Below are positions 45,946-53,952 of a DNA stretch of 64,000 nucleotides, in pieces. Below the pieces are notes generated by a model, which searched no databases, was not told where the DNA came from, and saw nothing but the letters and a program-made list of their open reading frames with translations. Both the position numbers and the translations under genes were made by a program. Source of the DNA: JAVDCA01 sp035293985 (GTDB lineage: Bacteria > Pseudomonadota > Alphaproteobacteria > Rhizobiales > Xanthobacteraceae); the NCBI GenBank assembly GCA_035293985.1, contig DATGLS010000014.1, positions 186,001 to 250,000 of the forward strand, in the 5' to 3' direction. Each line of letters opens with the position of its first letter. The first letter of the stretch is position 1.

Positions 45946-46577
45946 CACGGAATCCCGATCAGTTTGTGCGTCTGCAGGCTCAACCGCCAGTGCGGATGCT
46001 CGAGGCAGTAGCGCACCGCGCGGGCGGTGTTGGCGGCGCGCTGCGGCCCATCCATCGGCTGCAGCCACAGATGCCGGAAGGAGAAGTCGGCGAGGTCGTC
46101 CGGTCCGAGTCCATCCTGCGGGTAGACGAGCTTGAGCTCGTCCCCCCGCCGCAGGGTCCATGCCGCCTTGGCCTTCGGGCTGACGCAGATCCAGTCGATG
46201 CCTTCCGGCGGCGCGAGCGTGCCGTTGGTCTCGATCGCGATCTCGATGCCGCGCGCATGCGCGGCGGCGACCAGGGGCGCATCGAGCTGCAGCAGCGGCT
46301 CGCCGCCCGTGAACACCACGAACGGACGACCTGGCGCGCCGTTCCAGGTGCGCACGATCGCGTCGGCGAGCGCTTCGGCGGTGTCGAATTTGCCGCCGCC
46401 ATCGCCGTCGGTGCCGACGAAATTCGTGTCGCAGAACGTGCACGTCGCCGTCGCGCGGTCCTCCTCGCGGCCGGTCCACAGGTTGCAGCCGGAAAAGCGG
46501 CAGAACACGGCCGCGCGCCCGGCCTGGGCGCCTTCGCCCTGCAGGGTCTTGAACAGCTCTTTGACGCTGTAGGTCAT
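45945..46577 (-). CDS. queE: 7-carboxy-7-deazaguanine synthase (radical SAM)
   Basis: 210 residues from the ATG at 46577 (GGACGAGC upstream). The iron-sulphur cysteines follow the long-spacing QueE pattern, C-x14-C-x2-C, in GCNLWTGREEDRATATCTFCD. KELFKTLQGEGAQAGRAAVF precedes it, FVVFTGGEPLLQLD binds SAM, and AIETNGTLAPP matches the family. It makes the deazapurine ring for preQ0. Forms an operon with queD. Confidence 0.93.
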   Translation of the reverse strand: MTYSVKELFKTLQGEGAQAGRAAVFCRFSGCNLWTGREEDRATATCTFCDTNFVGTDGDGGGKFDTAEALADAIVRTWNGAPGRPFVVFTGGEPLLQLDAPLVAAAHARGIEIAIETNGTLAPPEGIDWICVSPKAKAAWTLRRGDELKLVYPQDGLGPDDLADFSFRHLWLQPMDGPQRAANTARAVRYCLEHPHWRLSLQTHKLIGIP

Positions 46578-46731
46578 GCTCGTCCTTCGTGGCGCGCGCA
46601 TTCCTGCGGGCGTGCGGCTCAGCGGCCGGCCAGGCATCGCGCAACCCGTTCCAAGGGGCGTGATCAGGGCGGGTTATAGGGATTCGAGCGGCAAAACGGA
46701 AGGTCTGGCCTGAACTTCCCGGAAATCGGCC

Positions 46732-47877
46732 TCAACGGACCTCGTCCGCGACGCTCTTCTCGCGCCGATAGGCCTGCATGAACTCGCGCTGGAACTCGGC
46801 GAACCGCCCCGCGATCAGCGCGGCGCGCGCATCGCGCATGATGCGCAGGCAGAAATTCACATTGTGGATGGTCGCGAACATCTGCGCGGTGGTGCGCGTG
46901 GTGGCGAACAGATGATGCAGGTAGCCGCGGCTCACGTTCCGGCACGTATAGCAGTCGCAGCTGGTGTCGACCGCGATCCGGTCCTTGGCGTAGCGCGGCT
47001 TCTGGATGTAGAGGAGCCCGCGATAGGTGAGCAGCGAGCCCTCGCGCGCGTAGCGCACCGGGATGATCGAATCCATCAGATCGACGCCGGCCGCGACCGC
47101 GTCGAGCATGGCGGCCGGCCGGCCGACCCCCATCAGGTAGCGCGGGCGCTCGTCGGGCAGGTGCCGGATGGTGAAGTCGAGCGTCTTGCGGAAATCGTCC
47201 TCGGTCTCGCCCACATTGAGCCCGCCGATCGCGAAGGCGCCGAAGCCCATGCGGTCGAGCGCGCGGATCGACTGCTCGCGCAAATCCGGATAGGTGCCGC
47301 CCTGCACGATGCCGAACAGCGTCTGCGTGGGCCCGAGATTCCTTGCAGCATCGAGCGAGCGCTGCGCCCAGGCGAGCGTGCGGTCGAGCGCCGCCTTCGC
47401 TTTGCCCTTCGGCGCCGGCAGCGCGATGCATTCGTCGAGCGGCATGACGAAGTCCGAGCCGAGCACCGCCTGGATGTCGACCGCGTCCTCGGGCCGCCAG
47501 ATGGTCTTGCCGCCGGCCGGATCGGGAAACTCGACGCCTTCGTCGCGCACGATCCGGTTCTCCAGCCGGTAGACCTGGAAGCCGCCGCTGTCGGTCAGGA
47601 TCGCGCGCGGCCAGCCCATGAACTTGTGCAGGCTGTCGTAGCCGCGCAGCACCGAGCGGCCGGGCGCGCGGGCGAGATGAAACGCATTGCACACGATGAT
47701 CTCGGCGCCATGCTCCTCGAGCTGCGCCGGCACCATTCCGTTGACCGCGCCATGGGTCCCGACCGGCATGAACGCCGGCGTATGGATGTCGCCGCGGCTC
47801 GTGCGCAGCACGCCGGCGCGCGCCATGCTGCCGTTCCCGGCACGCGCCGCAATGTCGATGGCCAGCCTTTCAGGCAT
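46732..47877 (-). CDS. tgt: tRNA-guanine transglycosylase
   Basis: 381 residues from the ATG at 47877 (AGGGACCCTC upstream). TIM-barrel motifs are LTDSGGFQVYRLENRI, LFGIVQGG and PRYLMGVGRP, and the nucleophile Asp lies in DLMDSIIPVRYAREG. Zinc ligands CDCYTC and a later His are present. GGLNVGETEDD replaces the usual GGLAVGE substrate-pocket motif, and IIPVRYAREG replaces the usual VMPTRNGRNG, so it is a divergent member. It puts queuine precursor preQ1 into tRNA and sits next to queE and queD. Confidence 0.93.
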   Translation of the reverse strand: MPERLAIDIAARAGNGSMARAGVLRTSRGDIHTPAFMPVGTHGAVNGMVPAQLEEHGAEIIVCNAFHLARAPGRSVLRGYDSLHKFMGWPRAILTDSGGFQVYRLENRIVRDEGVEFPDPAGGKTIWRPEDAVDIQAVLGSDFVMPLDECIALPAPKGKAKAALDRTLAWAQRSLDAARNLGPTQTLFGIVQGGTYPDLREQSIRALDRMGFGAFAIGGLNVGETEDDFRKTLDFTIRHLPDERPRYLMGVGRPAAMLDAVAAGVDLMDSIIPVRYAREGSLLTYRGLLYIQKPRYAKDRIAVDTSCDCYTCRNVSRGYLHHLFATTRTTAQMFATIHNVNFCLRIMRDARAALIAGRFAEFQREFMQAYRREKSVADEVR

Positions 47878-47899
47878 GAGGGTCCCTGAGTTCGTCACC

Positions 47900-47991
47900 C
47901 GTCATGCCCGCGAAGGCGGGCATCCACGTCTTGCCTGCCGCAAGGAAGACGTGGACGGCCGGGCCAAGCCTGGACAAGCCCGGCCATGACG
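47900..47991. repeat. Palindromic repeat family A, copy 6
   Basis: CGTCATGCCCGCGAAGGCGGGCATCCACGTCTTG then AAGACGTGGACGGCCGGGCC and CCGGCCATGACG. The right arm has an inner duplication (CCAAGCCTGGACAAGCC). It lies in the divergent space between tgt and the RlmI-like gene. Confidence 0.85.
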
Positions 47992-48047
47992 GCGTGGTGG
48001 GACCCGAATATATAGAACCGCCGCATTTGCCAACGCCGCGACCCCGG

Positions 48048-48971
48048 ATGAACGAGACACCCGCAGGACCCCCATCCCCCCATATCGCGCTCGCGGTCGC
48101 GCGCGGCTTCGACGACTACGCTCTCCTCGACTCCGGCAACGGCCGCAAGCTCGAGCGCTTCGGCGCCGTCCGCGTCGACCGCCCCGAGCCGCAGGCCATG
48201 TGGGCCCCGCGTCTCTCGGCCGACGACTGGGCCCGCGCCGACGGCGTCTTCGTCGGCGATGCCGAAGGCGAGGACGGCCGCTGGCGCCTCAACGGCAGCC
48301 CGCCCGCGAGCTGGCCGATGCGCCTCAAGGGCGTCACGGCCACCTGCCGCTTCGGCAATTTCCGTCACGTCGGTGTGTTCCCCGAGCAGCTGCCGCTATG
48401 GGAGTGGATGCTGGCAAAGCTGCCGCGCAGCGGTACGGAGCCGCCTCGATTGCTGAACCTGTTCGCCTACACCGGCGTCGCCTCCCTGCTCGCCGCCGCC
48501 GCCGGCGCCCACGTCACCCACGTCGACGCCTCCAAGCGCGCCATCGACTGGGCGAAGGAAAACCAGGCAGCCTCCGGGCTCGACCGCGCCCCGATCCGCT
48601 GGATGCTCGACGACGCCCGCAAGTTCGCCGCCCGCGAGGTCCGCCGCGGCCGCACCTATCGCGGCATCCTGGTCGACCCGCCCAAATTCGGCCGCGGCCC
48701 CAACAAGGAGGTGTGGGAGCTCTTCGACCACCTCCCCGCCCTGATGCGCACGCTGGCGCAGCTCCTCGACCCGGCGCATGCCTTTCTCATCTTGACGGCC
48801 TACGCCATCCGCGCGTCGTCGGTATCGATCGACCTCCTCGCCCGCGAGGCCCTCGCGGGCCGCGGCGGCCATTTCGAAAGCGGCGAGGTGGCGATCGCCG
48901 AGGAAGGCGGCGAGCGGCTGCTGTCGACCTCGCTGTTCACGCGCTGGAGCAGCGACGCGGCGGGGCCTTAA
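48048..48971 (+). CDS. SAM-dependent methyltransferase, RlmI/RlmK-like
   Basis: 307 residues from the ATG at 48048. The class I core has LLNLFAYTGVASLLAAAAGAHVTHVDASKRAIDWAKENQ as motif I, the acidic DDARKFA block and ILVDPPKFGRGP, the DPPK motif typical of RlmI-like rRNA cytosine methyltransferases. The N-terminal PUA-like part is degenerate (about residues 15-110), so the exact target base is open. Runs into a repeat and the tRNA-Thr gene. Confidence 0.86.
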   Translation: MNETPAGPPSPHIALAVARGFDDYALLDSGNGRKLERFGAVRVDRPEPQAMWAPRLSADDWARADGVFVGDAEGEDGRWRLNGSPPASWPMRLKGVTATCRFGNFRHVGVFPEQLPLWEWMLAKLPRSGTEPPRLLNLFAYTGVASLLAAAAGAHVTHVDASKRAIDWAKENQAASGLDRAPIRWMLDDARKFAAREVRRGRTYRGILVDPPKFGRGPNKEVWELFDHLPALMRTLAQLLDPAHAFLILTAYAIRASSVSIDLLAREALAGRGGHFESGEVAIAEEGGERLLSTSLFTRWSSDAAGP

Positions 48972-48974
48972 TGA

Positions 48975-49047
48975 CGCTTGCTCCTGCGGCTGGGTTCCCT
49001 CTCCTCGCAAAAGCGCGGGGAGACGGAGCGCGGCCGCCGGAGCAAGC
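48975..49047. repeat. Inverted-repeat family C, copy 4
   Basis: GCTTGCTCC at the left is matched by GGAGCAAGC at the right, around CCCTCTCCTCGC and its near inverse GCGCGGGGAGACGG. Sits between the methyltransferase stop and tRNA-Thr. Confidence 0.65.
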
Positions 49048-49117
49048 CTCTGCGTTGCGTTCCGTCCCGCTTCGTTCTAAAAACCTCCGCCGGCCTGCGG
49101 GCCGCGCGATTCCGGAC

Positions 49118-49193
49118 GCCGCAATAGCTCAGCCGGTAGAGCACATCATTCGTAATGATGGGGTCGGGGGTTCGAGTCCCTCTTGCGGCACCA
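49118..49193 (+). tRNA. tRNA-Thr (anticodon CGU), intact
   Basis: A 76-base cloverleaf with CCA encoded: acceptor GCCGCAA pairs with TTGCGGC, D-arm GCTC/GAGC, anticodon stem CATCA/TGATG around loop TTCGTAA (anticodon CGT), T-arm GGGGGTTCGAGTCCCTC. A decayed copy, including the same 5' flank, lies at 54561-54633. Confidence 0.95.
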
Positions 49194-49330
49194 GCACTAC
49201 TCAGAACCGGTCGCGTTCGATTCCCATCCGATCTTGGGATGTTCTGCAAACATGCGCCGTCCTTCGTGCCTCGTCGGCAGGCTGTGGCGGAGCAAACCAC
49301 TGCCGGCCCTGGCGCTCTCGCAAGCCGCGC

Positions 49331-50197
49331 TCACCCAAGTGCGAGAGACACCGGGCACCAGTTCTCCGCGGCTCGATAGGCCGGCAGAGGATGTCCTTGC
49401 CACGTCATGATCGGGAGAACCTGTTTCTTTCTGAAACCGAGGCCGTCCAGGAAACCCATCAAAACGGCTCTTGAGCTGTTGATCGCTGCATCCGTCGGGA
49501 CATCAATCACGAATATTTCGATCCTGTGCGGATAGGTCTCGGCGATATGACCGACAATCGATTTCGCAGCCTCGATGTCTCTTGCCACCAGCGGGCAAAT
49601 GACACCATAGCGGCTCGGGCCACTGCCCCTTTCGATCATGCAGCCGTAACCCACGATCTCGCCTTTCTCCTCGACCACGACACGTTGCTGGGCAAACGCG
49701 TTCCAAGCGGTCAGGATCGTTTGCCGATCGACGGCAAGCCACTGATGCTCGAGAGCCAGTATTTTCGGCATATCCTCCGCACGCATATCGCGACATCTGC
49801 TCTGGGCGCGGACCGCGCCGTTCGGCATGGGCTCGCGTTGGAGGTCGTGCATCGACGCGATCTCGATAAAATCGAGATTCCTGTAAACCCGTTCCGCAAC
49901 GAGCGAGGATGTCAGAGAAACGATATTTCCCTCGGTCAGCGAGTCGCTCATCGAGATTTTGGTGATAAGCGATCCGCTTCCGCGTTTGCGAAAATCAGGA
50001 TCGACAAGCACCATCCCGATGTTGAACCAGTTCGCAGACACATTCGTGATCAGCGACGTTGCCCACAACCGCTCATCATTCCCGAGGACGTACAGTTCCC
50101 CAAGTCCCTCCATGATCTCCCATTCGCGCTGGCTGTGCGGCCAGCCGAGCCGGCGCGAGAGTGCAAATGCTTTTGGCGCGAACATAGCAACCGGCAC
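49331..50197 (-). CDS. GNAT-family N-acetyltransferase (two-lobed)
   Basis: 288 residues from the GTG at 50197, three bases after the stop of a 35-codon ORF; an ATG at 50185 is possible. Two lobes are visible: an N-terminal GNAT half (ALSRRLGWPHSQREWEIMEGLGELYVL; NIGMVLVDPDFRKRGSGSLITKI, the acetyl-CoA motif) and a C-terminal half of the YitH/Acetyltransf_18 type (GEIVGYGCMIERG; PHRIEIFVIDVP). It acetylates a small molecule or protein, target unknown. It lies just inside the tRNA-Thr flanked segment and is moderately AT-richer than the backbone. Confidence 0.87.
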   Translation of the reverse strand: MPVAMFAPKAFALSRRLGWPHSQREWEIMEGLGELYVLGNDERLWATSLITNVSANWFNIGMVLVDPDFRKRGSGSLITKISMSDSLTEGNIVSLTSSLVAERVYRNLDFIEIASMHDLQREPMPNGAVRAQSRCRDMRAEDMPKILALEHQWLAVDRQTILTAWNAFAQQRVVVEEKGEIVGYGCMIERGSGPSRYGVICPLVARDIEAAKSIVGHIAETYPHRIEIFVIDVPTDAAINSSRAVLMGFLDGLGFRKKQVLPIMTWQGHPLPAYRAAENWCPVSLALG

Positions 50198-50200
50198 GAG

Positions 50201-50308
50201 CTATATATCGATTGCAGCTGCCGCCTCGATGGCGGCTTTCGAGATGAGGTCAGGTCCGGATCTACGGAAAATTGCCTGAACGAGCGCACTCTTGTATTTT
50301 CTTCCCAT
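50201..50308 (-). CDS. Putative 35-residue small protein coupled to the GNAT gene
   Basis: A small frame, MGRKYKSALVQAIFRRSGPD and onward to EAAAAIDI, ends with TAG three bases before the GTG of the GNAT gene. It is amphipathic and basic at the N-terminus and Ala-rich at the end. The close coupling suggests either a real small protein or a leader peptide that controls translation of the GNAT gene. The start has a weak ribosome site (GGGGA lies too close to ATG), so this is tentative. Confidence 0.4.
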   Translation of the reverse strand: MGRKYKSALVQAIFRRSGPDLISKAAIEAAAAIDI

Positions 50309-50405
50309 TCCCCGATCCATCGAATATAGTGGATGAGACCCATCTTAATCTTAGACGACACTGCTGCCTCTGTGAATAGCAGCCGGCTAATCTCGGACCA
50401 AAGGG

Positions 50406-50984
50406 ATGTCACAAAGTACCGCCATAGTATACCACAGCGCCAACGGCTTCACGAACAAGGTCGCGCGAAATATTTACGCGGGCGTTGCAAGTAAAAATAA
50501 CAATAAATGCCGGCTGTTGAACGTTGAATTTCTTACGAAAGACGATTGGGACTACATCCACGCCGCCAGCGGCCTCATTTTCGGCGCCCCGACCTATTTC
50601 GGGGGCGTTTCCGGGCAATTCAAGCGATTCATGGACCAGACCATCGACATCTGGGCGGAAGGCGGCTGGAGGGGCAAACGCGCCTCGGCCTTCGTCACGG
50701 CTGGGGACATCCGTTTCGACGCTCACGGGTCATTGAACCAGCTGTTCGTGTTTGCATCACAGCACGGCATGCAGTGGTTCAATCCGCTGTCTTCCATTTC
50801 TCAGTCGTCTGCAGCTGATAGTGGCCGCGTCGTCGTGTCCTACGGGATCGCCGTCTGCGGTACGCGAAATCAAATCGAGATCGTGCTTTCCAAGCAGGAG
50901 ATGGGTCTGTTGAGCGACTTCGGCGCCGAATTCGTCGCCGAGCGGACCGCTGAGGAACCAAAGCAGGTGCGGTACAAGGCCTGA
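50406..50984 (+). CDS. Flavodoxin-like NAD(P)H-dependent oxidoreductase
   Basis: 192 residues. The flavin-binding pattern is like WrbA: AIVYHSANGFTNKVARNIYAGV at the start, then LIFGAPTYFGGVSGQFKRFMDQTIDIWAEGGWRGKRASAFVTAG in the middle. VASASHGSL-type late motifs are replaced by HGMQWFNPLSSI. It most likely reduces quinones or a small electrophile with FMN. It is divergent from the GNAT gene, with a roughly 100-base space for promoters. Lies in the tRNA-Thr flanked segment. Confidence 0.85.
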   Translation: MSQSTAIVYHSANGFTNKVARNIYAGVASKNNNKCRLLNVEFLTKDDWDYIHAASGLIFGAPTYFGGVSGQFKRFMDQTIDIWAEGGWRGKRASAFVTAGDIRFDAHGSLNQLFVFASQHGMQWFNPLSSISQSSAADSGRVVVSYGIAVCGTRNQIEIVLSKQEMGLLSDFGAEFVAERTAEEPKQVRYKA

Positions 50985-51329
50985 GCGGGTCGAACAAGCC
51001 TCGCTGAACGGCGGCATCGCACATAGCGCCGCGTCGGCGGTGGGCGATGAGTCGTATCCCTCGCGTCCTGGCGGCACCAAGGTATGGCGTTGGACCCATC
51101 GTTCCCCGAGCGCGTGAACATGCTCTCGCACGACGCGTTTCGGGCGACGCTTGCGGCGGCCCGTGGGAACGACGCCACGTGTCGCGCAAAGAAGAGAACG
51201 GCGGAAGCCGTCGCTGCACAGCCGTTCACATCGTCTCGACCGATGAGAACCTCGGTGAGCAGAATCAGCTTGCCCCATCCAGAGGGTGTAAATATCGTCG
51301 CCTCGGCTTCAACGCTGCGGTAGATCACA
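50985..51329. other. Intergenic region upstream of the TIR-cyclase gene
   Basis: About 345 bases without a convincing gene. Overlapping short frames in several readings have no family features, and a stop at 51321 sits just before the TTG start of the next gene. The promoter of the TIR-cyclase gene should be here; I could not point it out. Confidence 0.6.
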
Positions 51330-53474
51330 TTGCTCAGGATTTTCATCTCATACCGTCGCGCCGATACGCTAGGGTTTGCAGGTCGAATCAGCGAGCGACT
51401 GCGCGCCAAATACGGCGTCAGCTCGGTTTGCCTGGATGTCGACACGATCCCGCTGGCGACCGATTTCCGCAGCTTCATCGTTTCGGAGATCGAAGCTTGC
51501 GACGTGGTGCTTGTCCTGATCGGCGAGCGATGGACGGCCGGAGTGTCGTCGGATGCCCCCTGTCGCTTGTTCGACGAGAATGATTACGTCAGGCTCGAAA
51601 TCGAATCCGCCCTGGATCGCAATATTCCGGTCGTGCCGTTGCTGGTGGGCACCGCGCGATTGCCGACGAAGTCTCAAGTACCGCCGTGCCTGGAGCGCCT
51701 GCTTTACCGGACCGGGTTTCACATCGATGAAGGCCCGGACTTCCATCATCACATCGATCGGCTGATCAGCCGTCTCAACAAGGACATCAAGCGGCCGCTC
51801 GAGCCCGCGCCATCGGTGGCGCCGCTCGTCGCCACCGCGCCGGCGGAAATCGCCGCTGGCGATACCGTACGTCGCGCGCCGCCGACCGGTGACGAACCGC
51901 ACGACACGACGCTGCAGGACGTCGATTCCCGCGCGCCGCCGCAGCCGGACGCCGGGCCCAACCTGGCGCCGATCCGCCTCACGCTCATTCAGGGCGTTGC
52001 CGTCACGGCATTCCTGCTCGCCTTGAATTCGATGCTGGCAACGCTCGGATCCATGCTCTTCTCGTACGTCCCGTACTGGCCGGCCTATATGGTGTCTGCG
52101 CTCGCCATCGCGTTTTTCCGCGGATGGGGACTTCTGGTGATCCTGCTGTCGCCGATCGTCTCGTCGCTCCTGATGATCGGCGGGGCGCCCGCGTATCTTT
52201 ACCTGCCATCGAACGCACTGCAGGGCGCTCTCATCCTCGCGGCGTTCGTGCTCGGCCGCATCGATCCGAGCCTGCCGCGGATCCAGGACATCGTAAAATA
52301 CCTGATCCTGGCCGTTATCTGCGCAAGCATCTGCGGTGCACTGCTCGCCTGGTGGCTGCGAAGCTGGACCGGGGTCGGCGCCAACGACTCGGATGTGCTC
52401 ACCTATACGTTTTTCTGGGTCGCGGAGAACTTCACCCCGGCGGTTTTTCCCGGCATTTGGCTGCACCGGGTCATCGGCTCGTTGCGCCGGCCCACCGGAT
52501 GGGCCACGGAAAGTCGCTGGGCCGGGTGGGTGGGACTGACGCTTGCGCACGCGGTGCCGGGGACAGTCACTCTCTTCCTGTCGATCAGCGCCTGCTTGTT
52601 TCTTGTCACCAGCCGGCTTCGAGAAATCGATATCCCGAATCCCTGGGATAAGATTCACGAGCTGGCGGGAAACAGCGCCACTTTTCGCTGGCTGGTCCTC
52701 GCCACCTCGGTGTCGCTGCTGATCTCCATCGGAGTGGCTGTGCGCCATGCGCGCCATGCGTGGCAGCTCGAGCAGGCGATCCGCCGGCAAATGCCCAGCA
52801 AGGAAGAGGCGGAACGCATCCTCAGCGGAAAGATCACTCAGATCAAGCGCAGAACCGTATCGCTGATCGTGTTCAACTTGAACAATTTCGGCGAAGCGGC
52901 GCGTACGCTGCGGCCGCAGACGCTGGTTGCCTGGCTCAACGCCTATTTCGACTGTCTGGCGGCTGCAGTGGAGCGATTCGGTGGCCAGGTCGAGTACTTC
53001 GATCCCGACAAGACCCTCGTCATCTTCGGTTCCCGCGAGGAGGAGAACCATGCCAGCTCGGCGATGCAATGCGCCATCGACGCATTGGACGCCTTCCGCC
53101 AGCTCAGCGGCCGACTCGCCGGCAAGGACATCGTGGGGCTTGTCGTCAGCATGGGGATCCATTCCGGCGCGGTGGTCGCGGGTGACATCGGATCGCGCGA
53201 CCGTCGATACTATACGGTGGTGGGCGATACGGTCGAGCTGACAAGCCAGGTTGCACGGGAGGCGAGGGGCTACGCGGATGGACCGTTCGCAGCGCTGTTC
53301 TCCATCTCCATCATCAAGGAAGCCGGCTTGCTGGCAACCTCGCCGCAACGCGTCGGATTGATCGAAACGACACGTTTGAACGAAGACGCGGCGGCGCCGT
53401 TGCCGCTCTTTGCCGTGGCGGATCCGAATCTGCTCCGGCAGAGCCTGATATTGGATTCGGCTCGATCGATTTGA
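51330..53474 (+). CDS. TIR domain - membrane sensor - degenerate class III cyclase fusion
   Basis: 714 residues from a TTG directly behind an in-frame stop. A TIR domain fills residues 1-145 (IFISYRRADTLGF; VCLDVDTIPLATDF; VLIGERW); the expected catalytic Glu is E90 in DYVRLEIESAL. A Pro-rich linker reaches 215, then about eight membrane segments to 475 resemble MASE1. The C-terminal class III cyclase homology has N516 for the first metal Asp, keeps D560, and has E636 and Q640 where the transition-state Asn and Arg should be, though GIHSGAVVAGDIGS and YTVVGDTV remain. It is therefore probably a nucleotide-binding, not making, domain. It might sense a signal and trigger NAD-cleaving TIR activity, as in defence systems; this is inference. 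Confidence 0.86.
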   Translation: MLRIFISYRRADTLGFAGRISERLRAKYGVSSVCLDVDTIPLATDFRSFIVSEIEACDVVLVLIGERWTAGVSSDAPCRLFDENDYVRLEIESALDRNIPVVPLLVGTARLPTKSQVPPCLERLLYRTGFHIDEGPDFHHHIDRLISRLNKDIKRPLEPAPSVAPLVATAPAEIAAGDTVRRAPPTGDEPHDTTLQDVDSRAPPQPDAGPNLAPIRLTLIQGVAVTAFLLALNSMLATLGSMLFSYVPYWPAYMVSALAIAFFRGWGLLVILLSPIVSSLLMIGGAPAYLYLPSNALQGALILAAFVLGRIDPSLPRIQDIVKYLILAVICASICGALLAWWLRSWTGVGANDSDVLTYTFFWVAENFTPAVFPGIWLHRVIGSLRRPTGWATESRWAGWVGLTLAHAVPGTVTLFLSISACLFLVTSRLREIDIPNPWDKIHELAGNSATFRWLVLATSVSLLISIGVAVRHARHAWQLEQAIRRQMPSKEEAERILSGKITQIKRRTVSLIVFNLNNFGEAARTLRPQTLVAWLNAYFDCLAAAVERFGGQVEYFDPDKTLVIFGSREEENHASSAMQCAIDALDAFRQLSGRLAGKDIVGLVVSMGIHSGAVVAGDIGSRDRRYYTVVGDTVELTSQVAREARGYADGPFAALFSISIIKEAGLLATSPQRVGLIETTRLNEDAAAPLPLFAVADPNLLRQSLILDSARSI

Positions 53475-53487
53475 GAGGGTGAGATAG

Positions 53488-53952
53488 ATGGCGCGTGACG
53501 AACGGGCAGCCGTCACGGTGGTCAGGATCGAGTCGGCGAACGATATCGACCTCGACGCCCTCAGCAAGCTCTTCGAGTCCGTGCAGATGCGACCTCGGCC
53601 AGCGGGCCGCATGAGCGCTGCCATTGCGGGCTCGACGGATGTCTATGCGGCCTACGACGGAAACAGGCTTGTGGGGTTTGGGAGGATGGTGTCAGACTCT
53701 GTATTCTATGGCAGCATTTGGGATATGGCCGTCGATCCGTCGATGCAGCATGGCGGCATCGGCGCGAAAATCCTCGACGAGCTTCTGCGCTGTGCTCATG
53801 CCAAGGAGCTGGTGATCCTCGGCCTGTTCACGGCTACGCACAACAAGGAATTCTACGAAAAATACGGATTCGAGTTTCATCCCGACATCCACGCCATGAC
53901 GCACCTGCCGAAATCCACGCACCTGCCGAAATCCACAGGAGATGACCAGTGA
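53488..53952 (+). CDS. GNAT-family N-acetyltransferase
   Basis: 154 residues. The acetyl-CoA binding pattern is SIWDMAVDPSMQHGGIGAKILDELL, with the usual Gln/Arg-x-x-Gly-x-Gly replaced by QHGGIGAK. It ends with a late ATHNKEFYEKYGFEFHPDI block typical of GNATs. A repeated HLPKST occurs twice near the C-terminus, a small in-frame duplication. The stop overlaps the GTG of ribH by four bases, so this gene and ribH are one transcript. Substrate unknown. Confidence 0.88.
   Translation: MARDERAAVTVVRIESANDIDLDALSKLFESVQMRPRPAGRMSAAIAGSTDVYAAYDGNRLVGFGRMVSDSVFYGSIWDMAVDPSMQHGGIGAKILDELLRCAHAKELVILGLFTATHNKEFYEKYGFEFHPDIHAMTHLPKSTHLPKSTGDDQ

Noticed and set aside
50757..51323. Short frames between the flavodoxin-like gene and the TIR gene
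   Set aside because: Frames on both strands overlap each other and lack ribosome sites and domain features.
51369..53624. A 751-residue antisense frame over the TIR fusion gene
   Set aside because: Arg/His-rich shadow; the plus strand carries clear TIR and cyclase motifs.
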